Shown in pieces: positions 1 to 6,150 of a stretch of DNA of 17,924 nucleotides (its first letter is position 1; each line of letters begins with the position of its first letter). The stretch is from Thermoleophilia bacterium. GTDB taxonomy: Bacteria; Actinomycetota; Thermoleophilia; Gaiellales; Gaiellaceae. A model generated the notes under the pieces. It was not told the DNA's origin and did no database searches. It saw only the letters and a program-made list of their open reading frames with translations. Made by a program: the position numbers and the translations under genes. The DNA lies in NCBI GenBank assembly GCA_025934335.1, contig JAICYG010000045.1, forward strand, positions 1 through 17,924. The letters are read 5' to 3'.

Positions 1-1014
1 CTGGATCGACGCGCTGTGCCCGATGCGACGCGAGCTGCGGTACTCGCGGCGGACGTCGCCGACCGTCGCCACGTCCTTGGGCCCCTGGGGCACGGTCTGC
101 GTGTCCTGCCGCACCCGCAGGTTCGGCCGGAACGTTGTCGCCACCCGCTCGTCGTACTCGAAGTTGAGGTACCACGCCTCGACGTCCTCGCTGATGTGCG
201 ACAGGTGCATGTGCGTGCCCTGGCGGAAGTAGTCGCTGCCGCGGAAATCGACGTAGCCGAGCGTCTCGAAGTTCGCGATCGGCCCCGGCCCCATGCCGGC
301 ACGCTGCGTCGACGTGAAACCGAGGAAGAGCTCCGTCGTGTCCGGGATCAGGTCTGCGCCGGGGATCTGGGCCGCCGTCGCCATCTTCTTCGGAAGCGAC
401 CGGCCGCCGTCGAAGCCGCCGCCGGCGAAGCCGTGCCGGATCGAGGTCAAGTGGAAGAGCTTCGAGTCGCGCAGGCGCTGCTCGGCATCATGCAGGTGGG
501 TGAGCCTGTCGGAGCGGAGGAGGATCGCGACGTCGTTTTCCTCGAGCCGCGTATCGGGCGGATCGCTGGGAAAGCGCCGCGCGTCGACGAGCACGGGCTT
601 CCGGGCGCGCCGGTCGTGCGGAAGCAGGCGCTCCATCCGGGCGGGGACGAGCCTCCGGAAGTACGGGAGGCCCCACGCGACCGTCACGCCGAGCCCGGCC
701 GGTGACGGCGCGTAGTCGCGGTCGAGCCCGTCGAGCACCGACGCGAGCTCGCGCTGCGCGTCGCGGGCCTCCCGGCGGGTGGCGGTGACGCGCGCGGTCA
801 CGATCTCGTGGTGGAGCGGAGGCACCAGCACCTCGACTCCGTTCGACTGGACGACGCGAACGCCGTCGAGCAGGTGCTGTTCGGGCAGCGTCTCGGCTGC
901 CTGCGCGCGCTGCGGCGCGCCGCCGACGAGCTGGTCGACGAGCTCGTAGATGCCGCCCGCGGAGGCGACGCCGGCGACCGCGCCGACGACCGCTTGGCGA
1001 CGCGTCAGCTTCAC
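1..1014 (-). CDS. Tat-exported protein, possibly DyP-peroxidase-like (3' end cut by window)
   Basis: The protein begins VKLTRRQAVVGAVAG, a twin-arginine type signal (RR followed by a short hydrophobic stretch), so export through Tat is likely. The GTG start at 1014 lies 1 base after the stop of the upstream lipoprotein gene, and no Shine-Dalgarno is visible, so translational coupling is plausible. About 338 residues are present and the C-terminus lies beyond base 1. Visible segments include ENDVAILLRSD, a glycine-rich GFAGGGFDGG, FLGFTSTQ, THMHLSHI, and RRIGHSAS near the edge. The overall feel is of actinobacterial Tat proteins distantly related to DyP-type haem peroxidases, with the GH in RRIGHSAS as a possible haem ligand. 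I did not see a clean GxxDG DyP motif, so the family call is tentative. The gene is last of three in a minus-strand run (TrpC-like protein, lipoprotein, this gene). Confidence 0.55.
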   Translation of the reverse strand, partial: MKLTRRQAVVGAVAGVASAGGIYELVDQLVGGAPQRAQAAETLPEQHLLDGVRVVQSNGVEVLVPPLHHEIVTARVTATRREARDAQRELASVLDGLDRDYAPSPAGLGVTVAWGLPYFRRLVPARMERLLPHDRRARKPVLVDARRFPSDPPDTRLEENDVAILLRSDRLTHLHDAEQRLRDSKLFHLTSIRHGFAGGGFDGGRSLPKKMATAAQIPGADLIPDTTELFLGFTSTQRAGMGPGPIANFETLGYVDFRGSDYFRQGTHMHLSHISEDVEAWYLNFEYDERVATTFRPNLRVRQDTQTVPQGPKDVATVGDVRREYRSSRRIGHSASIQ

Positions 1015-1015
1015 G

Positions 1016-1645
1016 TCAGGAGGCGGTCGGGCGGATCAGGACGAGCGAGGCGAGCTCGCGGTTCAGGTAGCTCTTCACGTGCGGGCCGGTGAGCGGCGGC
1101 GCGACGTGCTCCGAGAGCGTGTAGAGGTTCCCGAAGCGGCGCCAGACGAGCGCGTAGTGCCAGGCGTCCGCGTCCTGGTTGACCGTGTAGAGCGTCGTCT
1201 CGATGCCGTTCGCCTTCACGGTGCCGTGCGGATCGGCGAAGCAGGGGACGTTGCGGCTGTCGCTGCCGCCCGTGCGGCAGGTCGGGATCTTCGTCACGCC
1301 GGGGTAGGCGCGCAGGTTGACATGCAGCTCGCCGCCCGCGGCGCCGCCGCCCGTCTCTTGCCAGACCCAGCTCTGGAGGTAGCTGCGGTCGGTCGAGACC
1401 GAGTTGATGTTGTTGTCGCGCGCGCCGAGCTTCCCACTCAGCGGGTCGGGCAGCCAGCCGGGGCAGTAGACGGGCGCCTGGATCCGGTTCGCGAGCTTCT
1501 GCCACGCAACCGGGTCGGGGCACTTCGCCTTCGGCGCAGGCGGCGCCGCCTCGGCGTTCTTCGCCTCGGAGCCGCAGCCCGTGAACGCGACCGTGGAAAG
1601 CACCAGGAGCAGGCACAACGCGAGCAGCCCTCTCACGGGCGTCAT
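1016..1645 (-). CDS. Predicted lipoprotein of unknown function
   Basis: This 209-residue protein has a classical type II signal: positively charged start (MTPVR), a leucine-rich hydrophobic core and a lipobox ending FTGC, with Cys at about residue 23, followed by a low-complexity Ala/Pro linker. It should be anchored to the outer face of the membrane. Beyond the linker it has four further cysteines (in AKCPDP, VYCPGW, PTCRTG, VPCFAD) that could form two disulphides. I recognise no enzymatic motif. The ATG start at 1645 is 9 bases after the TrpC-like stop. The stop TAG of that gene begins TAGCTG, placed 6 bases before this ATG, a weak version of the leaderless promoter pattern seen elsewhere in the window. 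The gene abuts the Tat-exported gene, which suggests a shared envelope function. Confidence 0.75.
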   Translation of the reverse strand: MTPVRGLLALCLLLVLSTVAFTGCGSEAKNAEAAPPAPKAKCPDPVAWQKLANRIQAPVYCPGWLPDPLSGKLGARDNNINSVSTDRSYLQSWVWQETGGGAAGGELHVNLRAYPGVTKIPTCRTGGSDSRNVPCFADPHGTVKANGIETTLYTVNQDADAWHYALVWRRFGNLYTLSEHVAPPLTGPHVKSYLNRELASLVLIRPTAS

Positions 1646-1654
1646 GGTAGCCAG

Positions 1655-2194
1655 CTATACGTCGAGTGGTTGATCGCCGACGAGATCGCCGACGTGCTGG
1701 GAGCGGACGAGCACGGCGTCGACGCCGGCGCGCTCGAGGGCGAGCACCTCGTCGCGGCTCCCTACCTCGACCTGAGCGATCGCGAGCTTCCCGGCCGGAA
1801 CGTCGGGGAGCAGCTCGAGCACTGCGTCGAGCGGGTCGACGTCGTTGTCGATGTCGTGCGCGTTCAGGAGGAAGATCTCCGGGTCGATCCGCTCGAGCGC
1901 GAGCTCGAGCTCCTCGTCGTCACGCACGTCGACGACCGACTCGAGCTCGTCCAGCCGCGGCTCCTCGTCGGGCCGGATCCGGACGGCGTCCGCGTCGCTC
2001 GGCGTGCCCGCGCCGATCCAGAGGAGCGGCAGGCTCGTGGCGTCCCGGATGCCGTCGATGTGGGACGCGAGAGCGACCGCCTCCGCCCCCTGGGCCTCCG
2101 CCGCCCGTGCGGCGCCTGCGTCCTCGACGCAGACGATGATCGAGATGCCATCTCCCTCGGAGATGCGCTGGCTGAGACGTCGCGACCCGGGCAC
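1655..2194 (-). CDS. TrpC-like (indole-3-glycerol-phosphate synthase-like) TIM-barrel protein, probable pseudoenzyme
   Basis: About 179 residues from the GTG at 2194; an in-frame TTG at 2206 would add four residues. The order of segments follows the second half of indole-3-glycerol-phosphate synthase: AAEAQGAEAVAL, IRDATSLPLL, VVDVRDDEELELALE, IFLLNAHDID, LLPDVPAGKLAIAQVEV, and RDEVLALERAGVDAVLV near the end. The family is normally about 250-270 residues, so the N-terminal 60-70 residues with the catalytic Glu/Lys pair are absent. The conserved RKDF lysine after the 'SLPLL' strand is replaced by WIGAG, and the family SESGI strand reads AQVEV. It therefore probably does not make indole-glycerol phosphate. 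No tryptophan genes lie nearby. The start is uncertain because the frame stays open upstream. A TACGCT hexamer (2211 to 2206) could be a -10 box serving the GTG start. Confidence 0.6.
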   Translation of the reverse strand: MPGSRRLSQRISEGDGISIIVCVEDAGAARAAEAQGAEAVALASHIDGIRDATSLPLLWIGAGTPSDADAVRIRPDEEPRLDELESVVDVRDDEELELALERIDPEIFLLNAHDIDNDVDPLDAVLELLPDVPAGKLAIAQVEVGSRDEVLALERAGVDAVLVRSQHVGDLVGDQPLDV

Positions 2195-2224
2195 CTGCTC
2201 GAGCAAGCGTAATCGAACATCCTC

Positions 2225-2241
2225 GGTACCACTGTGGTGCC
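2225..2241. promoter_or_regulatory. Operator-like palindrome of the toxin-antitoxin relic
   Basis: GGTACCACTGTGGTGCC is an inverted repeat with 8-base arms and one mismatch around a central T; it extends to 9-base arms at 2224-2242. It lies 9 bases before the antitoxin ATG and in the short gap to the divergent TrpC-like gene. Ribbon-helix-helix antitoxins usually bind such short palindromes to repress their own operon. Binding here is inferred. With the antitoxin frameshifted, the site may have no cognate protein from this locus. Confidence 0.6.
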
Positions 2242-2250
2242 GTTCCTGGC

Positions 2251-2447
2251 ATGGCGATGAACCTGCGGCTGAACGACGAGGAGGCAGCGGCCCTCCGGCG
2301 CCGGGCGCCGAGGAAGGCCGGTCGATGCAGGAGGTCGCGCGCGCCGCCATCAGGGAGTACGTCAGCGATCGCCCGCAGCGCTTGCGGGGGGCGATCGACC
2401 GCATCCGCTCCGAGGACGCGGAGCTGCTCGACCGCCTGTCCCGGTGA
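2251..2447 (+). pseudogene. Frameshifted ribbon-helix-helix (CopG-type) antitoxin
   Basis: The first frame from ATG 2251 gives MAMNLRLNDEEAAALRRRA, the beta-strand and first helix of a CopG/RHH antitoxin. It then runs into arginine-rich nonsense. The expected continuation, EEGRSMQEVARAAIREYV and then AIDRIRSEDAELLDRLSR, is found in another frame ending at the TGA 2445-2447. Restoring one G in GCGCCGAGG (about 2304-2310) would rejoin the two as RRRAAEEGRSMQE. This is a one-base deletion in a GC run, either real decay or a sequencing slip. The stop overlaps the toxin start as GTGA, the usual antitoxin/toxin coupling. An internal ATG at 2325 could only give a product without the DNA-binding strand. 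Confidence 0.75.
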
Positions 2448-2590
2448 CGGATTACCCGAGCGTCGACGACCTGCTCGAGATCGCGCAGGGCGTCCTCCCG
2501 GACGCCGCGGAGGCGATGGTCGTCGCCACGGCGGCCGGAGAGCTCGACGTGGCCGCGCTCAGCCGCGAGCTCGAACGCTGGATCAGGTGA
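2444..2590 (+). pseudogene. Internally deleted Doc (death-on-curing, Fic-fold) toxin remnant
   Basis: The open frame from GTG 2444 encodes 48 residues. Residues 1-20 (VTDYPSVDDLLEIAQGVLPD) match the N-terminus of Doc-family toxins, and residues 21-48 (AAEAMVVATAAGELDVAAL and on to WIR) match the Doc C-terminus. The middle of roughly 80 residues is missing, including the HPFxxGNKRT catalytic loop. The join is in frame near 2500-2507, so the frame survives but the AMP/phosphate-transfer chemistry cannot. Intact Doc proteins are about 120-130 residues. The remnant overlaps the convergent cupin gene by 8 bases. The family match is from memory of Doc sequences. Confidence 0.65.
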
Positions 2591-2948
2591 GGCCCGCGGG
2601 CGCGGCGGGGAGCCGGCCGAGGCTCGCCCAGTCCGCGCGCGGCGGCGCGAACAGCTCCGCGAGCCCGGCACCCTCCGACCCCGCGACCACCGTGTGCGGG
2701 ACGTCGGCGGGGATCACCCACATCGAGCCGGGCCGCAGCTCCTGCGTCTCTTCGCCGATCGTGAACGTCAGCGAGCCGCGGACGAGGATTCCCGTCTGCT
2801 CGTTCGGGTGCCGGTGCTCCGGCACGACGACGTTCGGCTCGAGCTCGATCCAGACGAGCGACGCCTCCGCCCCGCTGACCGCGCGCCCGTGCACGCCGTG
2901 CCAGATCTTCAGCACCTCCAGCTCGTCGACGTGGCTGAAAGCGCTCAC
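2583..2948 (-). CDS. Small single-domain cupin protein
   Basis: This 121-residue protein has one cupin barrel. The metal-binding motif 1 is visible as PEHRHPNEQTG (His45, His47, with Glu50/Gln51 near the usual acidic ligand), followed by the glycine at RGSLTF. Motif 2 is PADVPHTV (His85). Family members bind Fe, Mn or Zn and are dioxygenases, isomerases or non-catalytic sensors; the substrate cannot be told. The GTG start at 2948 overlaps the stop of the half-length aldehyde dehydrogenase by 4 bases (GTGA), making it the last gene of the deoC-ALDH-ALDH-cupin operon. It might handle or sense an intermediate of deoxyribose or aldehyde breakdown, which is inference from position only. Confidence 0.8.
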   Translation of the reverse strand: MSAFSHVDELEVLKIWHGVHGRAVSGAEASLVWIELEPNVVVPEHRHPNEQTGILVRGSLTFTIGEETQELRPGSMWVIPADVPHTVVAGSEGAGLAELFAPPRADWASLGRLPAAPAGLT

Positions 2949-3742
2949 GTGCCGATCGGGTGCCAGACCGTCTTCAGCTCGAGGAACGAGGAGATCTCGT
3001 ACAGCGACTGGGAGTCGGGCTTCCCGACGATCACGCGCTTCACGTTCTCCGCAGCGGCCAGCTCGAGGTCGGTGCGCAGGCCGTCGGCACCGGTCAGGTC
3101 GATCGCGTTCACGTCCATGTGGCTCGCGAGCCACGGCGCGAGCTCGGAGCGGTGGCCGGTGAGCAGGTTGACGACGCCGCCGGGGACGTCGCTCGTCGCG
3201 ACCGCTTCCGCCAGCTCGATCGCCGCGAGCGGACGGGCCTCGGATGCGAGCGCGACCACGGCGTTGCCGCCCGTGAGCGCAGGCGCGATCCGCGAGACGA
3301 GTCCGAGGAGCGGCGGCTCGTCTGGCGAGACGATGCCGACGACGCCGGTCGGCTCGGGGATCGTGAAGTTGAAGTACGGCCCGGCAACGGGATTCGAGGA
3401 GCCGAGCACCTGCGCCAGCTTGTCCGCGAAGCCGGCGTACCAGACCCAGCGATCGACCGACCGGTGCACCTCGTCCTTGCCGGAGCAGAGCTCGGCGAAC
3501 TCGGGGACGCGCGCCTCCATCATCTCGGCGATCCGGTAGAGCACCTGGCCGCGGTTGTATGCCGTCGCCGCCGCCCACTTCGGCTGCGCGGCGCGGGCCG
3601 CAACAACGGCGTCGCGCACGTCCTTGCGCGACGCACGCGCGACGTTCTGGCCCTGCGCCTCGTAGGTACGGCCCGATTCGCTGCGCGGGAACGCGCCGCC
3701 GATATAGAGCTTGTACGTCTTCTTGACCGGAAGGCGGCTCAT
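2945..3742 (-). CDS. Half-length, non-catalytic aldehyde dehydrogenase (ALDH16 C-terminal-domain-like)
   Basis: 265 residues, about half of an ordinary aldehyde dehydrogenase. It opens with a normal ALDH start (YKLYIGGAFPRSESG, residues 10-24). The cofactor-domain segment GVVGIVSPDEPPLLGLVS (133-150) replaces the usual IIPWNFPL, with no catalytic Asn. ALASEARP replaces the cofactor-binding LKPAE, and IDLTGADG replaces FTGSTEVG. The chain ends (LELKTVWHPIGT) before any catalytic Glu or Cys region. This layout, including the SPDE..LL..VS segment, VVNLLTGHR and the terminal W-x-P-x-G, resembles the truncated second domain of ALDH16 (for example human ALDH16A1, ending LWLPMGD). The ATG overlaps the upstream ALDH stop by 4 bases, so equimolar synthesis and complex formation are likely. 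It is probably a structural or regulatory subunit. Confidence 0.85.
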   Translation of the reverse strand: MSRLPVKKTYKLYIGGAFPRSESGRTYEAQGQNVARASRKDVRDAVVAARAAQPKWAAATAYNRGQVLYRIAEMMEARVPEFAELCSGKDEVHRSVDRWVWYAGFADKLAQVLGSSNPVAGPYFNFTIPEPTGVVGIVSPDEPPLLGLVSRIAPALTGGNAVVALASEARPLAAIELAEAVATSDVPGGVVNLLTGHRSELAPWLASHMDVNAIDLTGADGLRTDLELAAAENVKRVIVGKPDSQSLYEISSFLELKTVWHPIGT

Positions 3743-5205
3743 ACGAAGTCGAGATACGGCTCGAGCCCGTGCAGGCCGCCCTCGCGGCCGAAACCGGATT
3801 CCTTGTAGCCGCCGAACGGGCTCGTCGGGTCGAAGCGGTTGAAGGTGTTCGCCCAGACGACGCCGGCGCGCAGGCGCTGCGCCATCCAGAGGATGCGCGA
3901 GCCCTTCTCCGTCCAGATGCCGGCGCTGAGCCCGTACGGCGTGTTGTTCGCCTTCTCCACCGCCTCGTCCGGCGTGCGGAACGTGAGCACCGAGAGGACC
4001 GGGCCGAAGATCTCCTCCTGCGCGATGCGATAGCTCTGCGCGACGTTCGTGAACACGGTCGGCGCGAACCAGTAGCCCTTCTCGGGCAGCCGGCACGGGG
4101 ACTGGTAGATCTCCGCGCCCTCCTCCTTGCCGGCGGCGACGAGCTCCTCGATCTTCTCGAGCTGCATGCGCGAGTTGATCGCGCCGACGTCGGTGTTCTT
4201 GTCGAGCGGGTCGCCCACGCGCAGCGTCGCCATCCGCTTCTTCAGCTTCTCGACGACCGGCTCGTAGATCGACTCCTGCACGAAGAGGCGCGAGCCGGCG
4301 CAGCACACGTGTCCCTGGTTGAAGTAGATCCCGTTGACGATCCCCTCGACCGCCTGGTCGAGCGCCGCGTCGTCGAAGACGATGTTCGCCGCCTTGCCGC
4401 CGAGCTCGAGCGTCAGCTTCTTGTCGGTGCCCGCGACGCGGCGCTGGATCGCCTTGCCGACCTCGGTCGAGCCGGTGAACGCGATCTTGTCGACGTCGGC
4501 GTCGACGAGCGCGGCGCCGGTCGAGCCGTCGCCGGTGACGATGTTGACGACGCCGGGCGGCAGCTCTGCCTGGCGCACGACGTCGCAGAAGAGGAGCGCT
4601 GTCAGCGGCGTCGTCTCGGCCGGCTTCAACACGACGGTGTTGCCGGCGGCGAGTGCCGGCGCGATCTTCCAGGAGAGCATCAGCAGCGGGAAGTTCCACG
4701 GGATGATCTGGCCGGCGACGCCGAGCGGCCGTGGCTCGCGGTTCGGGAACGCGTACTCGAGCTTGTCGGCCCACCCCGCGTAGTAGAAGAAGTGCGCCGC
4801 GGCGAGCGGAATGTCGACGTCGCGCGACTCCTTGATCGGCTTGCCGCCGTTCAGGCTCTCGAGCACCGCGAACTCGCGACTCCGCTCGGCGAGGATGCGC
4901 GCGATCCGGAACAGGTACTTGGCGCGCTCGCTGCCGGGCAGCGCGGCCCAGGCTGCCGCCGCCTCGCGCGCCACGCCGACCGCGTTCCGCACGTCCGCCT
5001 CCGACGCCTGCGCCACGTTCGCGAGCGGGCTCTCGTCGCGCGGGGCGATCGTCGCGTAGTGCTCGGCAGCCTCGAGCCACTCGCCGCCGACGTAGAGGCC
5101 GTAGCGCTCCTGGAGGCGAACGATGTCGGTCGACTCGGGCGCGGGCGCGTACGTCCAGTCGGCCGGGACCGGCGACCGGTCGGAGCGCTTCTCGAGATCA
5201 GTCAT
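3739..5205 (-). CDS. NAD(P)+-dependent aldehyde dehydrogenase (catalytic part of a split ALDH16)
   Basis: 488 residues, full length for the family. Catalytic features are intact: Asn171 in IIPWNFPL, cofactor Lys194 in LKPAE, FTGSTEVGK (243-251), general base Glu267 in LELGGK, and nucleophile Cys301 in FNQGHVCCAGSR. EIFGPVLSV and the C-terminal SPFGGYKESGFGREGG are also present. The N-terminal WTYAPAPES resembles the ALDH16 start (EYGPVPES in the human protein). It overlaps the deoC stop by 8 bases and the half-length ALDH start by 4 bases. In this context the likely substrate is acetaldehyde released by DeoC, oxidised to acetate. Substrate choice is inferred; the catalytic call is firm. Confidence 0.92.
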   Translation of the reverse strand: MTDLEKRSDRSPVPADWTYAPAPESTDIVRLQERYGLYVGGEWLEAAEHYATIAPRDESPLANVAQASEADVRNAVGVAREAAAAWAALPGSERAKYLFRIARILAERSREFAVLESLNGGKPIKESRDVDIPLAAAHFFYYAGWADKLEYAFPNREPRPLGVAGQIIPWNFPLLMLSWKIAPALAAGNTVVLKPAETTPLTALLFCDVVRQAELPPGVVNIVTGDGSTGAALVDADVDKIAFTGSTEVGKAIQRRVAGTDKKLTLELGGKAANIVFDDAALDQAVEGIVNGIYFNQGHVCCAGSRLFVQESIYEPVVEKLKKRMATLRVGDPLDKNTDVGAINSRMQLEKIEELVAAGKEEGAEIYQSPCRLPEKGYWFAPTVFTNVAQSYRIAQEEIFGPVLSVLTFRTPDEAVEKANNTPYGLSAGIWTEKGSRILWMAQRLRAGVVWANTFNRFDPTSPFGGYKESGFGREGGLHGLEPYLDFV

Positions 5206-6136
5206 TCGTGAAGTAGTCCTTGCTCTGATACGCGCCCGTCTTCTCCTTGCGGAGCTGCATGAGGATGTCGTTGAGGAGGCTCGACGCGCCGATCCGGTAC
5301 AGGTCGGGCGTCAGCCAGTCGGGACCGACCGTCTCGTGCACCTGCACGAGGTACTGGATCGCGTTCTTCGCGGCGCGGATGCCGCCGGCCGCCTTCATGC
5401 CGACCTTGCGCCCGGTCTCCTCGTGCACGTCGCGGATCGCCTCGAGCATGACGAGCTGCACCGGCAGCGTCGCCGCGCCGGGGAGCTTGCCGGTGGACGT
5501 CTTGATGAAATCGGCGCCCGCGGCCATGGCGAGCAACGAGGCGCGACGCACGTTGTCGTACGTCCCGAGCTCCGTCACCTCGAGGATCACCTTCAGGTGG
5601 GCGTCGCCGCACGCCTCCTTCACCTGAACGATCTCGTCGAACACCTTCGCGTAGCGGCCGGAGAGGAAGGCACCACGGTCGATCACCATGTCGATCTCGT
5701 CGGCGCCCATGGCGACGGCGTCCTGCACGTCGCGGAGCTTCACGTCGAGCGGGCTCTGCCCCGAGGGGAAGGCCGTCGCGACGCTCGCGACCTTGACGCC
5801 GCTGCCCGCGAGCCGCTCCTTCGCCGTCGGCACCAGGTTCGGGTAGACGCAGACGGCGGCCACCGAGGGCACGTTCGGGTCGCCCGGGTCGGGTCGGATC
5901 GCCTTCGAGCAGAGCGCCGCGACCTTCCCGGGTGTGTCCTGGCCCTCGAGGGTCGTCAGGTCGGTGCAGCGGATCGCGAGCTCGAGCGCCCAGACCTTCG
6001 CCTCCTTCTTGATCGAGCGCTTCGCGAGCTCCCCCGCGCGTGCCTCGACGGCGACCTGGTCGATCGAGCCGATGCGGGGCAGCCGCTGCTTCAGCGGCAG
6101 CTCGAAGCCACGGGGAAGGGCGGGCGCCTGCGCCAT
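5198..6136 (-). CDS. deoC: Deoxyribose-phosphate aldolase
   Basis: 312 residues, the longer DERA-type class I aldolase rather than the short 220-260-residue bacterial form. It cleaves 2-deoxyribose 5-phosphate to glyceraldehyde 3-phosphate and acetaldehyde in nucleoside breakdown. Visible landmarks are CTDLTTLEG, AVCVYPN with Cys96, ASVATAFPSGQ, the acidic residue in ADEIDMVI (Asp149), the Schiff-base Lys212 in DFIKTSTGK, Lys248 in GMKAAGGIR, and RIGASSLL. The ATG start at 6136 follows a TAGACT hexamer by 8 bases with no Shine-Dalgarno, suggesting a near-leaderless mRNA. It is first of a four-gene overlapping unit with two ALDH genes and a cupin. No deoR, deoA or phosphopentomutase gene is visible in the window. 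Confidence 0.95.
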   Translation of the reverse strand: MAQAPALPRGFELPLKQRLPRIGSIDQVAVEARAGELAKRSIKKEAKVWALELAIRCTDLTTLEGQDTPGKVAALCSKAIRPDPGDPNVPSVAAVCVYPNLVPTAKERLAGSGVKVASVATAFPSGQSPLDVKLRDVQDAVAMGADEIDMVIDRGAFLSGRYAKVFDEIVQVKEACGDAHLKVILEVTELGTYDNVRRASLLAMAAGADFIKTSTGKLPGAATLPVQLVMLEAIRDVHEETGRKVGMKAAGGIRAAKNAIQYLVQVHETVGPDWLTPDLYRIGASSLLNDILMQLRKEKTGAYQSKDYFTND

Positions 6137-6144
6137 GGTGGTCC

Positions 6145-6150
6145 AGTCTA
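6145..6150 (-). promoter_or_regulatory. Candidate -10 box for deoC (TAGACT)
   Basis: Read on the minus strand, TAGACT fits the actinobacterial TAnnnT -10 consensus and ends 8 bases before the deoC ATG. It implies an RNA with about 0-2 bases of leader. Its first three bases are also the stop codon of the upstream cyclase pseudogene. No convincing -35 is visible. Confidence 0.4.

Noticed and set aside
2251..3162. 303-codon plus-strand frame starting as a ribbon-helix-helix protein
   Set aside because: Only the first 19 or so residues look like protein. The rest is Arg/Ser/Ala-rich frameshift read-through over the toxin relic and antisense to the cupin and ALDH genes.
3769..5211. 480-codon open frame on the plus strand
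   Set aside because: It is antisense to the clearly real aldehyde dehydrogenase and reads as Arg/Ala/Val/Asp-rich sequence with no motif, as expected from GC-rich DNA.
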